This document shows positions 37,801 to 52,800 of a stretch of DNA of 64,000 nucleotides, piece after piece. Under the pieces are notes generated by a model. That model was not told the DNA's origin. It searched no databases and saw only the letters and a program-made list of their open reading frames with translations. The position numbers and the translations under genes are program-made. Every line of letters begins with the position of its first letter. Position 1 is the first letter of the stretch. Origin of the DNA: Sclerurus mexicanus (lineage: Eukaryota; Chordata; Aves; Passeriformes; Furnariidae); NCBI GenBank assembly GCA_013396755.1, contig VWZF01000302.1, forward strand, positions 1 through 64,000, given 5' to 3'.

Positions 37801-40800
37801 AAAGGGCATGTACACAGGAGCTAACTGCACGAATTTCTTGTAAATCTGTATGCTTATCAAATAAAAACTGTAGTGGGAAAAAACCCCCAATTGTGTGTCT
37901 TAACTGTTCACAGCATGTCTGAGAGCTATCTGGTACATCAAGCATCAATAGACACAACCGGGATTCTAATCTCGTGTGACAAATATATATATAATATATA
38001 TATAAATATATAAATAAATATAAATATATATAAAATATATATAATATATATAAAATAATGTGACAAAATACTTCTAGTTAAGACAAGAAGGGAAGAATGC
38101 CATCATATTATATGAATAAAGGTTTTACCAGAAATAATTATTATTCCAGTCACCTGCTCTGAAACAACTGAATTCATCTTGGAATAGGTGTAAAGAAATG
38201 TTGCTGGCAACAATGCGGGAATGGAGAACCCATCTTACACAACGAAGGTGGCTTCACAAAATGAAAATACAAAGGTTTTCTCTTTACACATTGAAAAAAC
38301 TAATGTTAGGGAGGGAAAAGAGCCATTTCAATTAAAAAAACCCAATGATACAGCTAGCACAAAAGCACAGAGGAATAAATTGGTGATGAATAAACTCAAG
38401 GTGGAATTTACACAAAGGTTTCCGAGCATCAGAGGAATGAGGCTATAGAACAGTCTTCCAAGAGAAGTAATGAACATAAAAAATCCTAATGAGACTTACA
38501 GTGAAGAATGGTCAGTGTATGAGAGATTATCCAATATGGTTGTCTGGGAATCCATGACCCAGAAGGTCCCTTTCAAGGTCCTCATAAATTATATATGAAA
38601 GAAAACCTATGAGGTCATATTGTCCCATCAACCTCAATAAAACTAAATAAGCAAAACACATATGAAAAGACTGCTGACCAAACCCATAAAATATGTTTCT
38701 CTCTTTCCCTTCCCTTTTTTAAACAGAAACCAAAATATTCCTTATTAAAAAATATGAGTTACCTGGTAAATTTTCTGTACTGTTTTGGACTGGCTTTCAA
38801 AAGGCCAACTTATTGTACTGCACCCCATGCTTGGCCTGGCCTAGTTTTAACAATAATTCCAAGAAATTACCTTACAACACAATGTATCTGCCAATATCTT
38901 AATGTTCTCCTACCTTCAGCGGTGGCTCTGATGCTGGGCTTCTAAGTTCAGGGAGCCTGCAGAACAAAAGATTTTAAGTTATAAATGAAAACAGATGGAT
39001 TGCAAAACCTAAATTTTGTAGGTCCTTCAAAAAGGCAACTTTGGTTACCAGCTGCTCACACATGGCATGTGCTTGCAAAAAAGCAGCTCATGGATTCTGT
39101 ATTTATGATTGTTCAGCTTCAAGGAGGGCTTCAAGCTGCAAACTGCACACTTTTTCATGGGCCACCATAACAGAATCCTCTGAACAGAACTGATCTGAGA
39201 AGTAGATGTAGGGTCCCGATGATATTCCAAGCACAGACTCCTGCTGGCAGGGAACACCAGGATGAGGATGCTGGCTCACCTTTCAGATTTAAATATAAAC
39301 TAACACAGGTTAGATATGGGAAGCCAAACCCCAGCAACACTGAGTGACTAGGGAAAAGGAAAGAGGACTGGAGATGAGGACTCTACTCCTGGTTCTGCTG
39401 CTTTTGCTTGACAGTTCTGGACAAAATGCTTTAATTCTTTTGATTTCCTTACTGCCTGTTTTAAAACAGGATATATCACTCAAGATTTCACGATGCAACT
39501 ACAATAACAGACATATCCAACTTAAATATTACATCTCTTCCTCAGTCCATGGTCCTTAACATCATAGAAAAAACAGAAAGGTAAAATCTACATTTGAAAA
39601 ATCACATTTAAAGTGTGGCAAATGTAATCTCATTGTGTCATTCACTGCAACCTTGATGAACAAATCTCAGTATTCAACAGAAATGATCAAAAGGACAGTA
39701 ATGCATGCCATATAAAACTATTGGCTAGTTAGAACAATACTTACCCTAAGTATTTTAACAACTCCTTACTCAGATCTTCAGGAATATATTCTGATATTAA
39801 CCCATGGGCATACCATATGTAGTCTTCAGGAACAGGGCAGGGAGTGGAAAGGAGAAAAAAAAGAACGTTCATGTTATATAGTCAGGTTGCTTTAGCCATG
39901 TTGCATATGCTACCATAAAGCATAAGGCTGAATTAATAGCAAGAGACTTCTAATGGATATACTGTGATACCTCTCTGTGTTGAGTAGTTTATGTTATATG
40001 ACACTTGTAGGTTTATTTAAAAAGTAAAGACTTACTACACTCACTTTGTCAGCGCATGTTATTAATATCTGCTGTATGTACTTTAAAAAAGCTGTTCATT
40101 TTCTGAGAATACTAGATATCCTGGGGGTTTTTTTTAAGAAATTAAATTTTAAAAACCTGCAAAAGTAAAAAGCTGACTCAACAGAACACGCAGTCATTAA
40201 TTTTAAAGCATCTGGATCTTACAATTATTTGGCAAGGGCTTCAGTACTAAAGAACATTTTCTGGCTTCAACTGAAAACAATTAGATGAGACAATGAGTCT
40301 ATTTCAAAGTCTTGTACTTAATTTTCAGTACTTTATAGAAAATGCCAAGGCCTATCTAAACATCACTGGCAAGATGGGATAATTATCTGTGGAAATATGA
40401 ACTACTAGAAGCTATTTTCAGTACAGGGCACTCCCGCTGTAAATGTTTTTCTGAGAGATTGGGAAAAAAAAAAGTGACCCTTTTATAACATGAAATCCTA
40501 AAGCAGATCCAGTCACGTTCTATACAAGCACTTACTGACCATGGGCTGGATTTTTCAAACTTGCTGCTGTTGAGGCTGCTAGGGAATAACTGCATCCATG
40601 CATGGGATGCATTCACCAGACAGACATTAAGTTAAAATCTCGCTTCTGAATTCCAACTACAACAGGCCAGCTTTATCAGCTCATATGCTTACACACTATT
40701 ACTTTAGTGCCAGATATGTTTCCTCTTTTTTTCCCCCTTTCTTTTTTTAATAATCTAAAAAACCCAGTGGAAACCGGCATTGAAACAGAAAGCATTAACA

Positions 40801-43800
40801 AACTGACACCAGCAGACACATTTCAACTATACTGACAACAACTTTTTAGTATCGCTCATCTGCCCTTCTCCTTCCTCCACTGCCTAGACTCATCAAGAAT
40901 TTGTCACTCTCCAAGCCCACTTTAGGGTCAGGAGAGAACAAGAAATAATTTCAACAAAAGATAATTTCACCTTAGCCCTTAAGATGTTCAATTTATTGCT
41001 TAAGAAAAATATTCCTATCATTTCACTCTTTGCATTAGGACACTGAATGGTGAGTCACAGTCAACTGCCATTACTTCGTATGGAATCAAAATCCATTCTG
41101 TTTGCATTTCTGCCCTGAAGCAATCTTTACTGTCTTCCTTTACCTAATTAAAAATACCACTGTTTGCCTTCTAGGGAGTCTGTGTTCTCACCCTAGCCTA
41201 GCTTCGTTATTAACCTTCTGTCAAACATCAGGAATACTTGCACGCATCCCTTCTTTGTCTTCTGAATGAAATATTCAGGTCTCATATGTTAAACCTCCCC
41301 TACTTCTCTACTTGCACTCATTATATCCTCCCATGTTTTTGCCCTAGAACACCTGTAGATGCTAACTACATATACTCACCTATTTATAAGGTACTGAAAT
41401 TTCATAATACCCCTATGAAAGCAATTCTTTACAGAAATAAATTACACTGTCGTGGCAGAGAAAGGATTGGACAAGAAAATTAGTCTTACTAGAAGTAAGG
41501 GTTGAGTAAGGTCCATTTGACTTCCTGCTATTCACCTTGCCACATACACTGGTACTACCTCCAAAACTCATCTACTTTAAACCCCAGTACTCCCTATTTC
41601 AATGCTGCTCTCTTAAATATGAAAAAAGGCTTTAAAAAAGACTATTATATCCATGTCACTGTAAGTAAGGAGCAAGGCTGAAAAAACATTGCAGATGAAC
41701 TATTTAATTACAAATTTCAAAGAAAAAGTATTTAAGCACAGCCAGGATGGTTGCTGTCAGGACACTTTTCCCTTTCTTTAAAAAAATGGGAATGGCAAAA
41801 AGGATGACAAGTTACTGTAAAGTCACAAGCTTTGCAGCTTTGTGTCTTTTTAAAAACCATATATTACAATCTTTGTTCTATAAAACTGTCTAGTTGCCTC
41901 TTAAATCTCATTTATGTTGTTTCCGTTGATATCATTACTTGGTAGCTCATTTTCCACTTTGTCAGCAAGCTGCTTTGTTTCTCCTTAATTTTCAACAGCA
42001 TGAAGACTTCTGAATGTCTTCGTAATAAGAAACAATTTGCTTTTGTTCATCTTGCTCTAAACTTCTCTTAATTTTCATTAACATTCAAAGTATTTACTCT
42101 GAGTCCATTTTCAGGTTTCTCTACAAAACTTCATATCCCCGTAACATTCGGGACATTGCTCTCCCCAGCAAAAGGGTGACTAGAAGCAAACAGGATCACA
42201 CCAGACTTTTTGATAACAGGATTGTCAATTTCAGGGCAATTTAATACACATATTAAAGTTTTGCCCTTAATAATTACACATTTGTGCATTCTATAAATTT
42301 GTCACATAAAGTAATGTTTGGATCAGGAGCTTTTTCTCTGTGACTATGACTTCTTAAGGTCCCTTCACCTTTTTGAAGAATTCCATGAATGCTAATATGC
42401 TAATATTTTATGAATCCTAATAAAAATAATAACAAAAAGAAGCATGTTCTACTAGAGAGACACTGGGTGGACATTCATATATATTATAAATATGTGTCCT
42501 ATTGTCTAAGCCAGTCTCAATTCAGCAAAGCACTTCAGCATATATTTCACTAAGAAAAGTGTTTTCTTCTTTAACTATGGAGAAGTTAAGAGAATTCCAG
42601 ATGAGACCTACTGTGAATTACAATGTCATCTGATGAAAATACCAAAGAACTTGGGAAAGCCAAGGCACACAGTCACAACATATATGGAATTTTCTGCACA
42701 AGGAATAAATGTACTGCAAAGGCCAATTTCAATACATTTTAGTTTATAATCATGTGTTTTATCTTCGCTTATGCAACTTCACAAAAATGGAATTCATTAC
42801 CATGTTTAGTTTTCTTACCTTCTTTAGTATCTGTGATCTGTTTACTGCTGACAAATGTACTTGCAAGTACCCTTTCACCTACTGATACATTGTGGCTTTT
42901 AAGTGCTTTCACTGTTTGATTAACCTATAGAAGACCAAAGAATGAAATATCAGTATCACTATGCACATGTTAATGCAGTGACAAAGCTCTTGTAATTTTG
43001 TTTCAAGCATATAAAACACTCTAGTTATGGACTGTGGTGAAATTTAATATACATTTGTAATGACTAGCATATGAGCTCAAAAAACTCAAAGAAACTAGCT
43101 TGTCTTTGAACGTGTTGCCTTGGCAACACAGCACCAGTTTTGTAGCACCCTAAGATGAGCTGAGCTACTCAGATGCAACAGCCGTGATCATACAGGTGAG
43201 AAATACACCTGCTCAGAGAACAGAGAATGCCTGAGCTCAGCTGGACTGCAAAGGCAGTCCTGGTGGAAATCAAAGATTAAGGACTTCAAAGGGCACTGCT
43301 ATACTGGATCCAACAGAGAGATAGCTGTCAGAAGAGGATATTTTAAACAACACAAACAGGTACCTGTTCAAATGTAAATATTCAGGTAATGATTGCAAAA
43401 TAGGTATCCCCATGCCTCACCACTCCAGAAAGCAGACCAGATTTTGTGCATGTATCGACTAATTCAAATGACAGGGTTTTCTTATATCACATGATGCATA
43501 CCATCTTTTTCTACAAAGTGGCATCATATCAGGGGCACATTTGCATGAGTAAAATGAAATTCACCTTCTTTATACCAAAACACAGACCACATCAAGCTTA
43601 GTTTTAATAATAGTTTATATTTGGCATTCTTCACAGACCTCTTGAACAGCATGACTGGAACAGGATAACAGCAATCAAACTAGAAACATTCTGAGTGACT
43701 CTGCCAAAACTTCAGGAAACATATTTGTAGCACAAACCCAAGGCATTTCTGCCCAGTTTCAAAGCATGGTAGAATTTAAAAGCTGTAACATTCAAAGCTC

Positions 43801-46800
43801 TCCTCTAGCCCATCTATGTCAGGCACAAAGCAAATGGTAAGCCCCGGACCTCATGCAAAGCCTACAGTGATAAACTGACAGCTTCTTCCTCCCCACACTC
43901 CATGAACCCCTTTCATGGCAAGCCCCATCAAAAAGAGAAACACTACAAGTTTGTAATATCTCTAACACATGATCACATTCCCAAGTGTGACAAATTTACT
44001 GTGATGTCTGTCCTTCTTGGACAGGACATGGACCTTGAACTGAGGCACATCACATGGCTCATATGCAGAAATGGACAAGCTAATAACCACTTGCACTTTA
44101 AACATAAAGCAAAAGAGAAACACAATACCTTCTTCTTTAACCACTTCAGTGTCTTCTCTTGGCTGTATTTATGGAATTTCTGACCACCAATCTCTGCGAA
44201 AACACAAGTAACGGGAAGAAAATCATGTCTAGTTTGGATTGCCTTTCCAATGCATTTAAAATCTCTTAAATTGTAGATATAGCATGAAAGTTAATTTGAA
44301 TCTTGGACATGTCTGATATCAGGGCAATATGTTTCAAAAATATTTGAAACAGAAAAATAAACAGAATGAACTGATATGCACGAGTCTGAACAATTTAAGA
44401 ATTCTTTAATTAGGACCTAATCCAGCAAAGCACATATTTTATTTATTTATGTATAATCTTGGGCTGCCTGAATTCACTAACACTCTTCTCAAGCCCTTGT
44501 AGCTTGCCAAACCCTCACTGCCCTATGTTACCAGGTCGGTCCTTTTAACTACATAGTTCAGAACACAAAATATTGCTTCTACGACTGTCTTTTTTTAAAA
44601 AAAAAACCAAACAACAAACAACCCAAATCAAAACATATTATCTTAAATCTTTAGTTACTGAATTCCAGCACCTAGTAAGGGGCTGGTACAGAGAGTCAGT
44701 TACTGAAGACAAACGATTTGCTCTTTCAACAAACCCTTTTCCTATCAGTTCTCCCCTCTCATGTCACAGAGTTACTAAATCAAAAGTTTTATTTCTCTCC
44801 CCCTTTTACATAATCCAATATAACGTCAAAAGAAAATACAGAATTCAAAATAGTGAAACACATTCCTTGTGGGAGGAAGTACATGATTCACTTACGATTT
44901 ATGCAGCAACACAAATTAACTCAATGATATAAGAATTTCAGCAAGTGCTTCCCCTGTGATAACTAGGGTATATGAATACTTGCTGCTCACATGTGATCAG
45001 TTATCTAGAGATATGTGAGTTCACAATGCTGAGGCAAAAGAGAGAGAAAATTACAAAGGCTCAAGGAAATTTCAGTATAAAAATTCAGTATTAATTCACA
45101 GAAAGCTACATTTGGGAAACAGAATGAGATGCCCAATAAGATTTCACAGGAGATTCTGGAGCCCACTGTGTTTCAGTTTTTTTTCTTTAACAAATATTTC
45201 AATAAGTTTTAATCTCCTGTATACCATTTCCATAAATACCTACATCTGTTTCATGTCATTTACTGATACAGTGTCATATTCCAACACTCAGTTCATGAAT
45301 TTTCCTTCTCCCCTTGCAAACAACAGCAGATTATTTATGATTCCTTCAGCATTTCCTTCTTTGGGGTTTTATCTTGGCTCTTTCAAATTTCATACAAATC
45401 GTGAACTATTGTGTGCTCTTTCTTTATGCATAGCAGGGGGTATGGAGAGGTTGAGGAAAGCTGTTTACAAGCTAAAGTTTAAATCTGTCTCAACAGTTGT
45501 AGAATAGCAGAACGCAAAACTTCTTCAGAGCAAAAATGAAAAAAAACTAATATACGCTTCACTTCATGGTAAGTTGCAGGTGAAGTAATTAGCTGTGACA
45601 TTGCTGGTTACAGCATTTAGGACCTAGAAGGCTCTAAATGGCTCTGAAAGAAAAGAAGCAGAAAATGAAGAAATGCTCTGGATACTTGAGCCTGCTTCAC
45701 AAAGTGCTAACGTGGTTTGGGTTCAAGTACAGTGAGTACAATTCATGGATTCCTCTTGTATCTAAGAAAGTTCGAGGAAGGGACATCCTCCGGGCACCAT
45801 CCCCAAACCCATGCTGAAAAGTCATTCTAGTCTGCATTCCCAGGCAGACTCCCCCAAAACAGCATGATTCAGAGTGACTCAGGGAAAGAAAACGTAGAAT
45901 TGTGAAGCCATTTTCATTAAAACATGTGAAAAATAATTACACTGAACCCTTCAGAGATCACTTTGTTTGAAAATATTTTGTGTGCTTGACAGTTTTGACT
46001 ATTAAACTCTAGAAACTGACAATATTTGAGACCTCTGAAGAATTAAAGTGAGTTATGAAAGTCACAAACTGCTGACAAAAGGATTCAATATTGGAACGTG
46101 GATTTAACATGTGATGCACATTTGATATTGGTGAGAGTTAGCGACTATGTTTGATAATATGAGTATATATTGGAAAGCCTTTTGTTCCCTAATGTGTCTG
46201 GTGCCTATAAAACTGGTCTGAGACATCTGGAAAGATTGGGTCTGAGAAATACAGATGGAATATAAGTGGTTCTACAATTAAATAATATGTTCAGCGATCG
46301 GGTAATCGCTATGTAGACTTGGAAGTTTCCCTGATGTATTGTTGAGCAAACTGCCTAGAGCACATTTTAACATCCATTTTCTCAGTGTTTTCCATAACTC
46401 TGAAACTCATATGGCCCCTTTTTTCCTACCTTCTGGGAATACAAGCTTGGCAATATTATTTAGTTATTCTAATCAGGTAAGTTTTCTTGGCTCTTCATGT
46501 TAATCACATCAGACAAGATTACAGAGCAGCTTTTGCCTTGCAAAATGAAACAAAGAGTAACAATCTAGAACTGGAATTCGTAACCTTTTCTTAAACCTTC
46601 TCTATTGTACTTTCTTTCACTGTCTGAATTTATTAGCAAACAACCTGCCTCACCGAGATTTAGTGAGCTGCAACACACACTTTTCCCAACTACTAAAGCA
46701 GGTAACCCAGAATTTAATTCAGCTAAATGAATTTTCAGTGCCCTTCAACGCTAAGGCCAGGGAAGGTGGATTTTCTGCTAATTCAGTAAGTGTAAACTGC

Positions 46801-49800
46801 AAGTGCTCTGGGATAAGAATTTGTTAGACAGATGTTAAATGCCTTATGATTAAATTAAGAGTGAAATAATTATGTTGTAAGATTCTGCCAAGCAGAACAG
46901 AGCTGCAGAAGCCTTAACACAACAGATACATCTTGATCTAACACTCTACTCCTTAAATGAGAAAGGCTACAAAGTGGACAAGTCTTAAGAGCTAGAAAAG
47001 AGTACCTTAAGTCATAATATTGGTATTTTTTACAGCCAATAAAAGACATGAGAATATGAAACACATAGACGTGGATTAAACAGAAGGGTGATCTGTGCAT
47101 GACAGGCAAGCAAGTGCCAATAAGTTTGCTGCCTAACAATACTCCTGGTGTTCTACAAAAACAAAAATCCTAAGAGCAAACCCCACTGTTACTTTGAACC
47201 CAAAACCAAACCTGAATAAGGAGAAAAGAAGCATGTACATGCAGGTTACAAGCCTAAGAAGATCCAAAAATATCACATAAAGCTGATGTGTGCATGTGTG
47301 TACAGCTTTTGTGACAAAAGCAATTTTTACCTTACATTTCAAAACAAAGCCCATAACTCCTTTAACAACTAATATCATTTGCTGGCAAAACAACACAAAT
47401 GTATAGGTGTACAGAATACAATATTGAAAATGCAAAAAGCCAAGCAGTAAAGCATCTCTGCTACTGTCTAAGAGAAGCCAGTTTATCAGAGGATGCTCTG
47501 ACAAATAACAGCTGCAAATACAGTATCAGAATGGATAGAGAAGGTAGACTAAGATACAAGATACCAGGTCCTGCACTTGGGTCACAACAACCCCCTGCAG
47601 CACTACAGGCTGGAGGAGGAGTGGCCTAAGAGCTGCTCAGCAGAAAGGGACTGGGGGATGCTGGGGGACAGCCCACTGAACATGAGCCAGCAGTGTGACC
47701 AGGTGGCCAAGGAGGCCAACAGCATCCTGACCTGTGTCAGAAATAGTGTGACCAGCAGGACTAGAGCAGTGACTGTCTCCCTGTACTTGGCACTGGTGAG
47801 GCTACACCTTGAATCCTGTCTTCAGTTTTGGGCTCTTCACTTCAAAAAGGACATTGATGTACTGGAGAATTTCCAGAGAAGGACAATGGAGCTGGCAAAG
47901 GGTCTGGAGTGCAAGCCTTATGAAGAGGAGCTGAGGGATCTGGGCTTGTTTAGTCTGGAAGAGGCTCAGGGGGGACCTCATTGTCCTCTACAACTACCTG
48001 AAAGGAGATTGTAGTGAAGTGGGGTTCATTCTCTTATGCCATATCTCAAGTGAAAGACAAGAGTAACAGCCTTGTGCCAGGCAAGTTTCAGATTAGATAT
48101 TAGAAAAATTTTTTTTTCACTGAAAGAGGGGTTAGACATTGGAATAAAGTGCTCAGGGCAGTGGTGGAGTCACTGTCTCTGCAAGTGTTCAAGAGGTGTC
48201 TGGATGTGGCACTTGGGGATATGGTTTTAGCATTACACGATTACTAGTGATACTGCTAGGTTGACAATTGGATGTGATGCTCTTGACGATCTCTTTCAAC
48301 CTTGATGATTCTCTGCATGGAAGTTAAATAGCTCTTCTCTCACTCTGAGCTACTTAACCAGTGTTGGACAAGTTGTAGGGCACAGCAATTGCTCAAAAGC
48401 TTAAAAATACTTTTTACTGCAAGTATTTATCACTTCCCAGGAAGGCAAAAGGGGTTTTGCAGTTCAGATGCACCTGTCTTAAAGAAGCCTTCTCAAAAGC
48501 CAAAATTCACAGAGAAAAAGGTTACTTGGTCCTAATGATACTAAATACAATTAAAAGTTTTCTGAAGGTTCTTTCATAAATCTAATACTATTCCATAATT
48601 ATATGCTTACACAAGCCCATCATTTCAAGTAACCCAGTCCCAGCAAAAATGTAACAACAGCCTTGCTGCCCAGATTTTCTGCTCTTTGATACTTTTCAAT
48701 GGAAACATGTCTTGCCCTAAAGTTCAAATGCAACTGCTCTACATTACTGCATAGGTACCATATCATACTGGAAATACTTAAAACTTGTGTGTCTACATTT
48801 TTCAAGAAAACTCACAGCTTTCCCACCCCACACACACTTTAATGTTCTATACAGGTAGGAAGAGGTCTGGTCTTTTACTTAGCAGGCTTTTTATTCTTCC
48901 ATCACCTTTCCATAGCCATTATCTCTAGATCACCTAAATATTTCTTCTTATATATATCAATAACAGTGGCTGGTTTGCTTCATGAAAGCAAATTTCTAAT
49001 GTTTCTAGCTTTTAATCTGTGCATCTCAACTCCTTGGAGGAGTCTACGTGCAGAAGGGTCAAACAGCTTAGCTATTTTGGCCTTGGTTGTAGATTCTTGT
49101 ATCTTCTCCTGTAGGTCTCCATCTGCCTGCAAGCAAATCTCCTTTCCCTATCAGGAAGTTAGCAAGCATAAAGGAGAGTGCTCTTTAAAGGACTGTATAT
49201 AAAAACTGAGGTCTTGCATCTTTTGCAGGTCTGCAAATCTGCAAAAATTATGTAATGCTCCTTCCCCTTCTCCAAACAGCATATATTGTCCTCAGATAAA
49301 ATAAAAGCCCCCACGCCAAAGGGAATTCTAAGCAAAGGTTGAGGAAACTATATACAGAATTGATACTTTGCTAACTTCTTCCATGTAGATTTTCTCCCTC
49401 ATACACTTACGTATCCCAATCAACTCTTCTATTTTAAAACAATTAAGTCTTTGAGCTCACAACACTAAATTATGCAAAGCTAGAAAAGTTGTGTTATTCT
49501 TTCTCTGTTCACTCTTCTCCAGCTTCTCCCTACTTATTGTTTCAAACCTTTGCAAAAAAGGGTGAAAAAAAATCAAATGGACAACAGATAACTTCTTCCA
49601 TGCCAGACCATCCCACATTAAATAAAGAATTTAGAGATAGGAAGTTCTCATTCGAAGTCAAAGAAAGTTCACAACATATACAATAACGTCGAGAAGCCAG
49701 CTCTGATCAGTTTATCATTTTTATGACAACTAGCAACAAGACTGCACAAGTATTTTGAGTTACAGCAGATACTCTGAGATCCACACATTACTGTTCACAA

Positions 49801-52800
49801 TACTACAATGACAACTTTTAAGTCTTGGCTTCTGTTTCTAAAGTACAGCTGTATCCAGCACCTTGGGTGTTTGGTAAAGCGAAAAACAGTTTTTAAACTG
49901 CCAACATCTTGCAATGAAATAACACTAACAACTCCAGACTTTTTTTTGGCCCCCCCCCCTCCTTTTTTTCACCTTTTTCTTCTGTTACATGCTGTATGTA
50001 CTGTTTAACATTTGAACACTTCAGCAGCAATGGGCAGCTAGGGTATTCTGGGTCTAGCACAACTTGATCAAGTGGTTGGAACTTTCCTTGTTGCTGAAAA
50101 CACATCAAAGAGATCACAAAAGCATTATTATAATGTTAAAATACACATACACACTACACATATGTAGAAACATATAAGCATGTAATGGCCATAGTTTTAA
50201 AATAAAGGATTTAAAGAAGATCGTATTTTGAATCGTAACACATGACACATTCAGAAACTGATTACAAAGAAAGCTATAAAAATTTATTTCAAACCAGTAA
50301 ATACCTGCAAAATGCTGAACTCTTCAAATACTGCACTTAAAAGACAAATTTAAGACAACATGGGGAGAAACTAATGTGAAGTACAGCAGGATTTTTTGGA
50401 AGATGACATAAGACATAGTAGTCAGTGTGTGCCAATAGTGTTTTAGACCAAAACCTGTTGGATTAAACCCAGTGTCATAACTTCCACTGAAATTTTGCTT
50501 TTCCTTCCATAAAGATAAATCTCAAAGGAGCAGGGCAGCTTCTGGAACACAGTATTAACCTTTCACCTCTGCAGAGTCAATTCCAGTTTGGCCAGAGTAG
50601 GGATACAAAGAGATTTTGGCACAACTTAAATAGCCCCACACATGACAGAACCATCAAACAAATTTTGCCATTGCCAAACAATGTATAATCATTAAGCATG
50701 GTTTGGCACAACTGGCAGCCTTCCCTTTGGAAAGATCCTTGAGCGCATCAGTACAAAGACTCTGTGAGCTCCGCATCCTTAGAGAGTGCATGGCCTCGGG
50801 AGCCAAGGCTGAAGTCATTATACTGCTCAGCATGAAAAAAACCCACTTGGGTATATTGCTTTCATTATTAATTAATTCTCTTGCTAGACAGTCAGAGGCT
50901 TAATAAAAGTAACCAACTATTGTTAAATCACAATAAAACCAGGAAAAAAATCCCAAACACATAAAAAGCAAAACCAGAAAGTATTTAACATTTTTTTGCT
51001 CCTTAAAAAGGAAAAAGCACAGTAACAGTGGCAAAAAGAAGGTTACGAGACACAAAAATAAAGCTGCAATAAACTCTTTCCTATAGATAACAAAAAATCC
51101 ACATTTCCATTTCATTTCGTGCCTTTTTTTCCACAGGCAGTTTATAAGAAATAAATCAGTAACTTTGCCTATGCTTTTTGATATATTTCAGAAGCTTAAG
51201 TGAGGTTTTGCTACGCCCATGACAAAACAAAAAAGGCATTTATTAATTGCCCAACTTTGCAATAGTTGATCATTATCCCATTGCTGTCCTATGATAACAG
51301 CATCTCTAGAAATACTGCTTCTAAAAAGGCAATGGTTCCTTTCAAGTTCAAGTTGACACAGAAATGTTCCTCCTTCCTCCTCCACAGAATCCAAATTCTT
51401 CTTTTTCCCTTCTTTCTCAAAATGACCAATATACTGATGCCTCAGAAAGTGCACTAGTTTGTTTTAGTCTGATGACATAATTTTAAACTCAATAGCGCTA
51501 GGATAGGCTCTCACAAAAGGACAATAGAGAGTCTTTGCTTCTCCTAAAAGAAGAGATGATTAGAGCTTGTTGAGATTGCAAGCTGACTCCTGAAACATAA
51601 TTTACCGACCAAAAAACTTAATGCAAACAAAAATACTACTAGGTATTGAGATAAATCTGCTTTAAATGCAAATTAAATTTCCATTAAATTAACATAACTT
51701 CTGCACAAATGAAGTCAGAAACAATGTTTTCTCTTGAGAATTCCAGTCAAAAGAATAAGGCAAGCTTACCTCCTTGTCTGCCTTTATGAGGTAGTAAAGT
51801 ATCAAAAATAAGGGGTCCATTGGTGTGACGAACAGCAGGCGCCCATCTAGGTGATAGACATGTAAAAGTACGCTTAGTACCAAGGGACATAATATATTGA
51901 CCTTCTTATGTTTTAGGGTTTTTAGGAATGTGAAGAGAATATTTTTTTCAGTTAAGTACCTCAATATTTTAATAAAATGGACAGGAAAATTCTACTTGTA
52001 ATTTTACATTAAAAACACAGAGATAACTCAATCCTCAGCCCTGACAAACCAAAGCACAAGCTCCATTTCAGGTCTTCTGGCTTCATGTACTCTGAGTTTT
52101 GCCTTTTTCTGGACTATATTAAAAACAGCAAAATTGTAACTGCCCTCTATTGGCAGATTTGGGGGTAACAGAAACTTGGTTTGGGATAGCACATAGATTC
52201 AGTATGCTCCACCTCAAACACTGGGCAAGGCAAGACTGTGCTGGCAGAAGAGATAGGCAGGACAAGAAAGAATTTCAAGAGCTAGGTAAGTTAGAGCTAC
52301 TTCTCATCTGTAAGGGGAGAATCTGCATGCAGTCTCCTAATAGAACAAGGTAAACTTAAAGGGATCAGAAAATATGGCTCAGTATGTTGCATTCAAAAAT
52401 GCAAAGGAAGAACTTGGTCTCCCATTGAAACAGACACCTCTACCCATCTGGAGTTCATTGCAGGACAATGGTTTAGTCAGGCTTTTTGTGTAATTGCAGA
52501 TAATTGGAAACAATAGAACATCAAGGAAATTCCCTAATGAAACCAAATAATTGATGACAATTTTACATTAATTAGCAAACCAAAAGTAAATAAATGTAAT
52601 CTTTTTGTTTTAAATCACATGATTAAGGTAATTAAAAAAAAGGAAATATTATTATGATGGCCATAAAACTAACAAAGGATCGTGTGGTTTGGGCAAAGTT
52701 GATATCCAACACAACATCTGTATTACTAACATGATGCGCCACATGAGGCAAAGCAAGCATCAGGACTACTTACAAACTGAAAGCTTTGATAATAAAACTT

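Larger units (their letters stand above)
33849..38913 (-). other. RNASEH2B intron 9
   Basis: 5065 nt, gtagga...tttcag. It holds two CR1 copies tail to tail, an AT microsatellite, a CT tract and a poly-A run. No extra exon supported. Confidence 0.85.

Noticed and set aside
47577..48014. 145-codon open frame as a host gene
   Set aside because: It is the C-terminal end of a CR1 reverse transcriptase in a truncated LINE copy.
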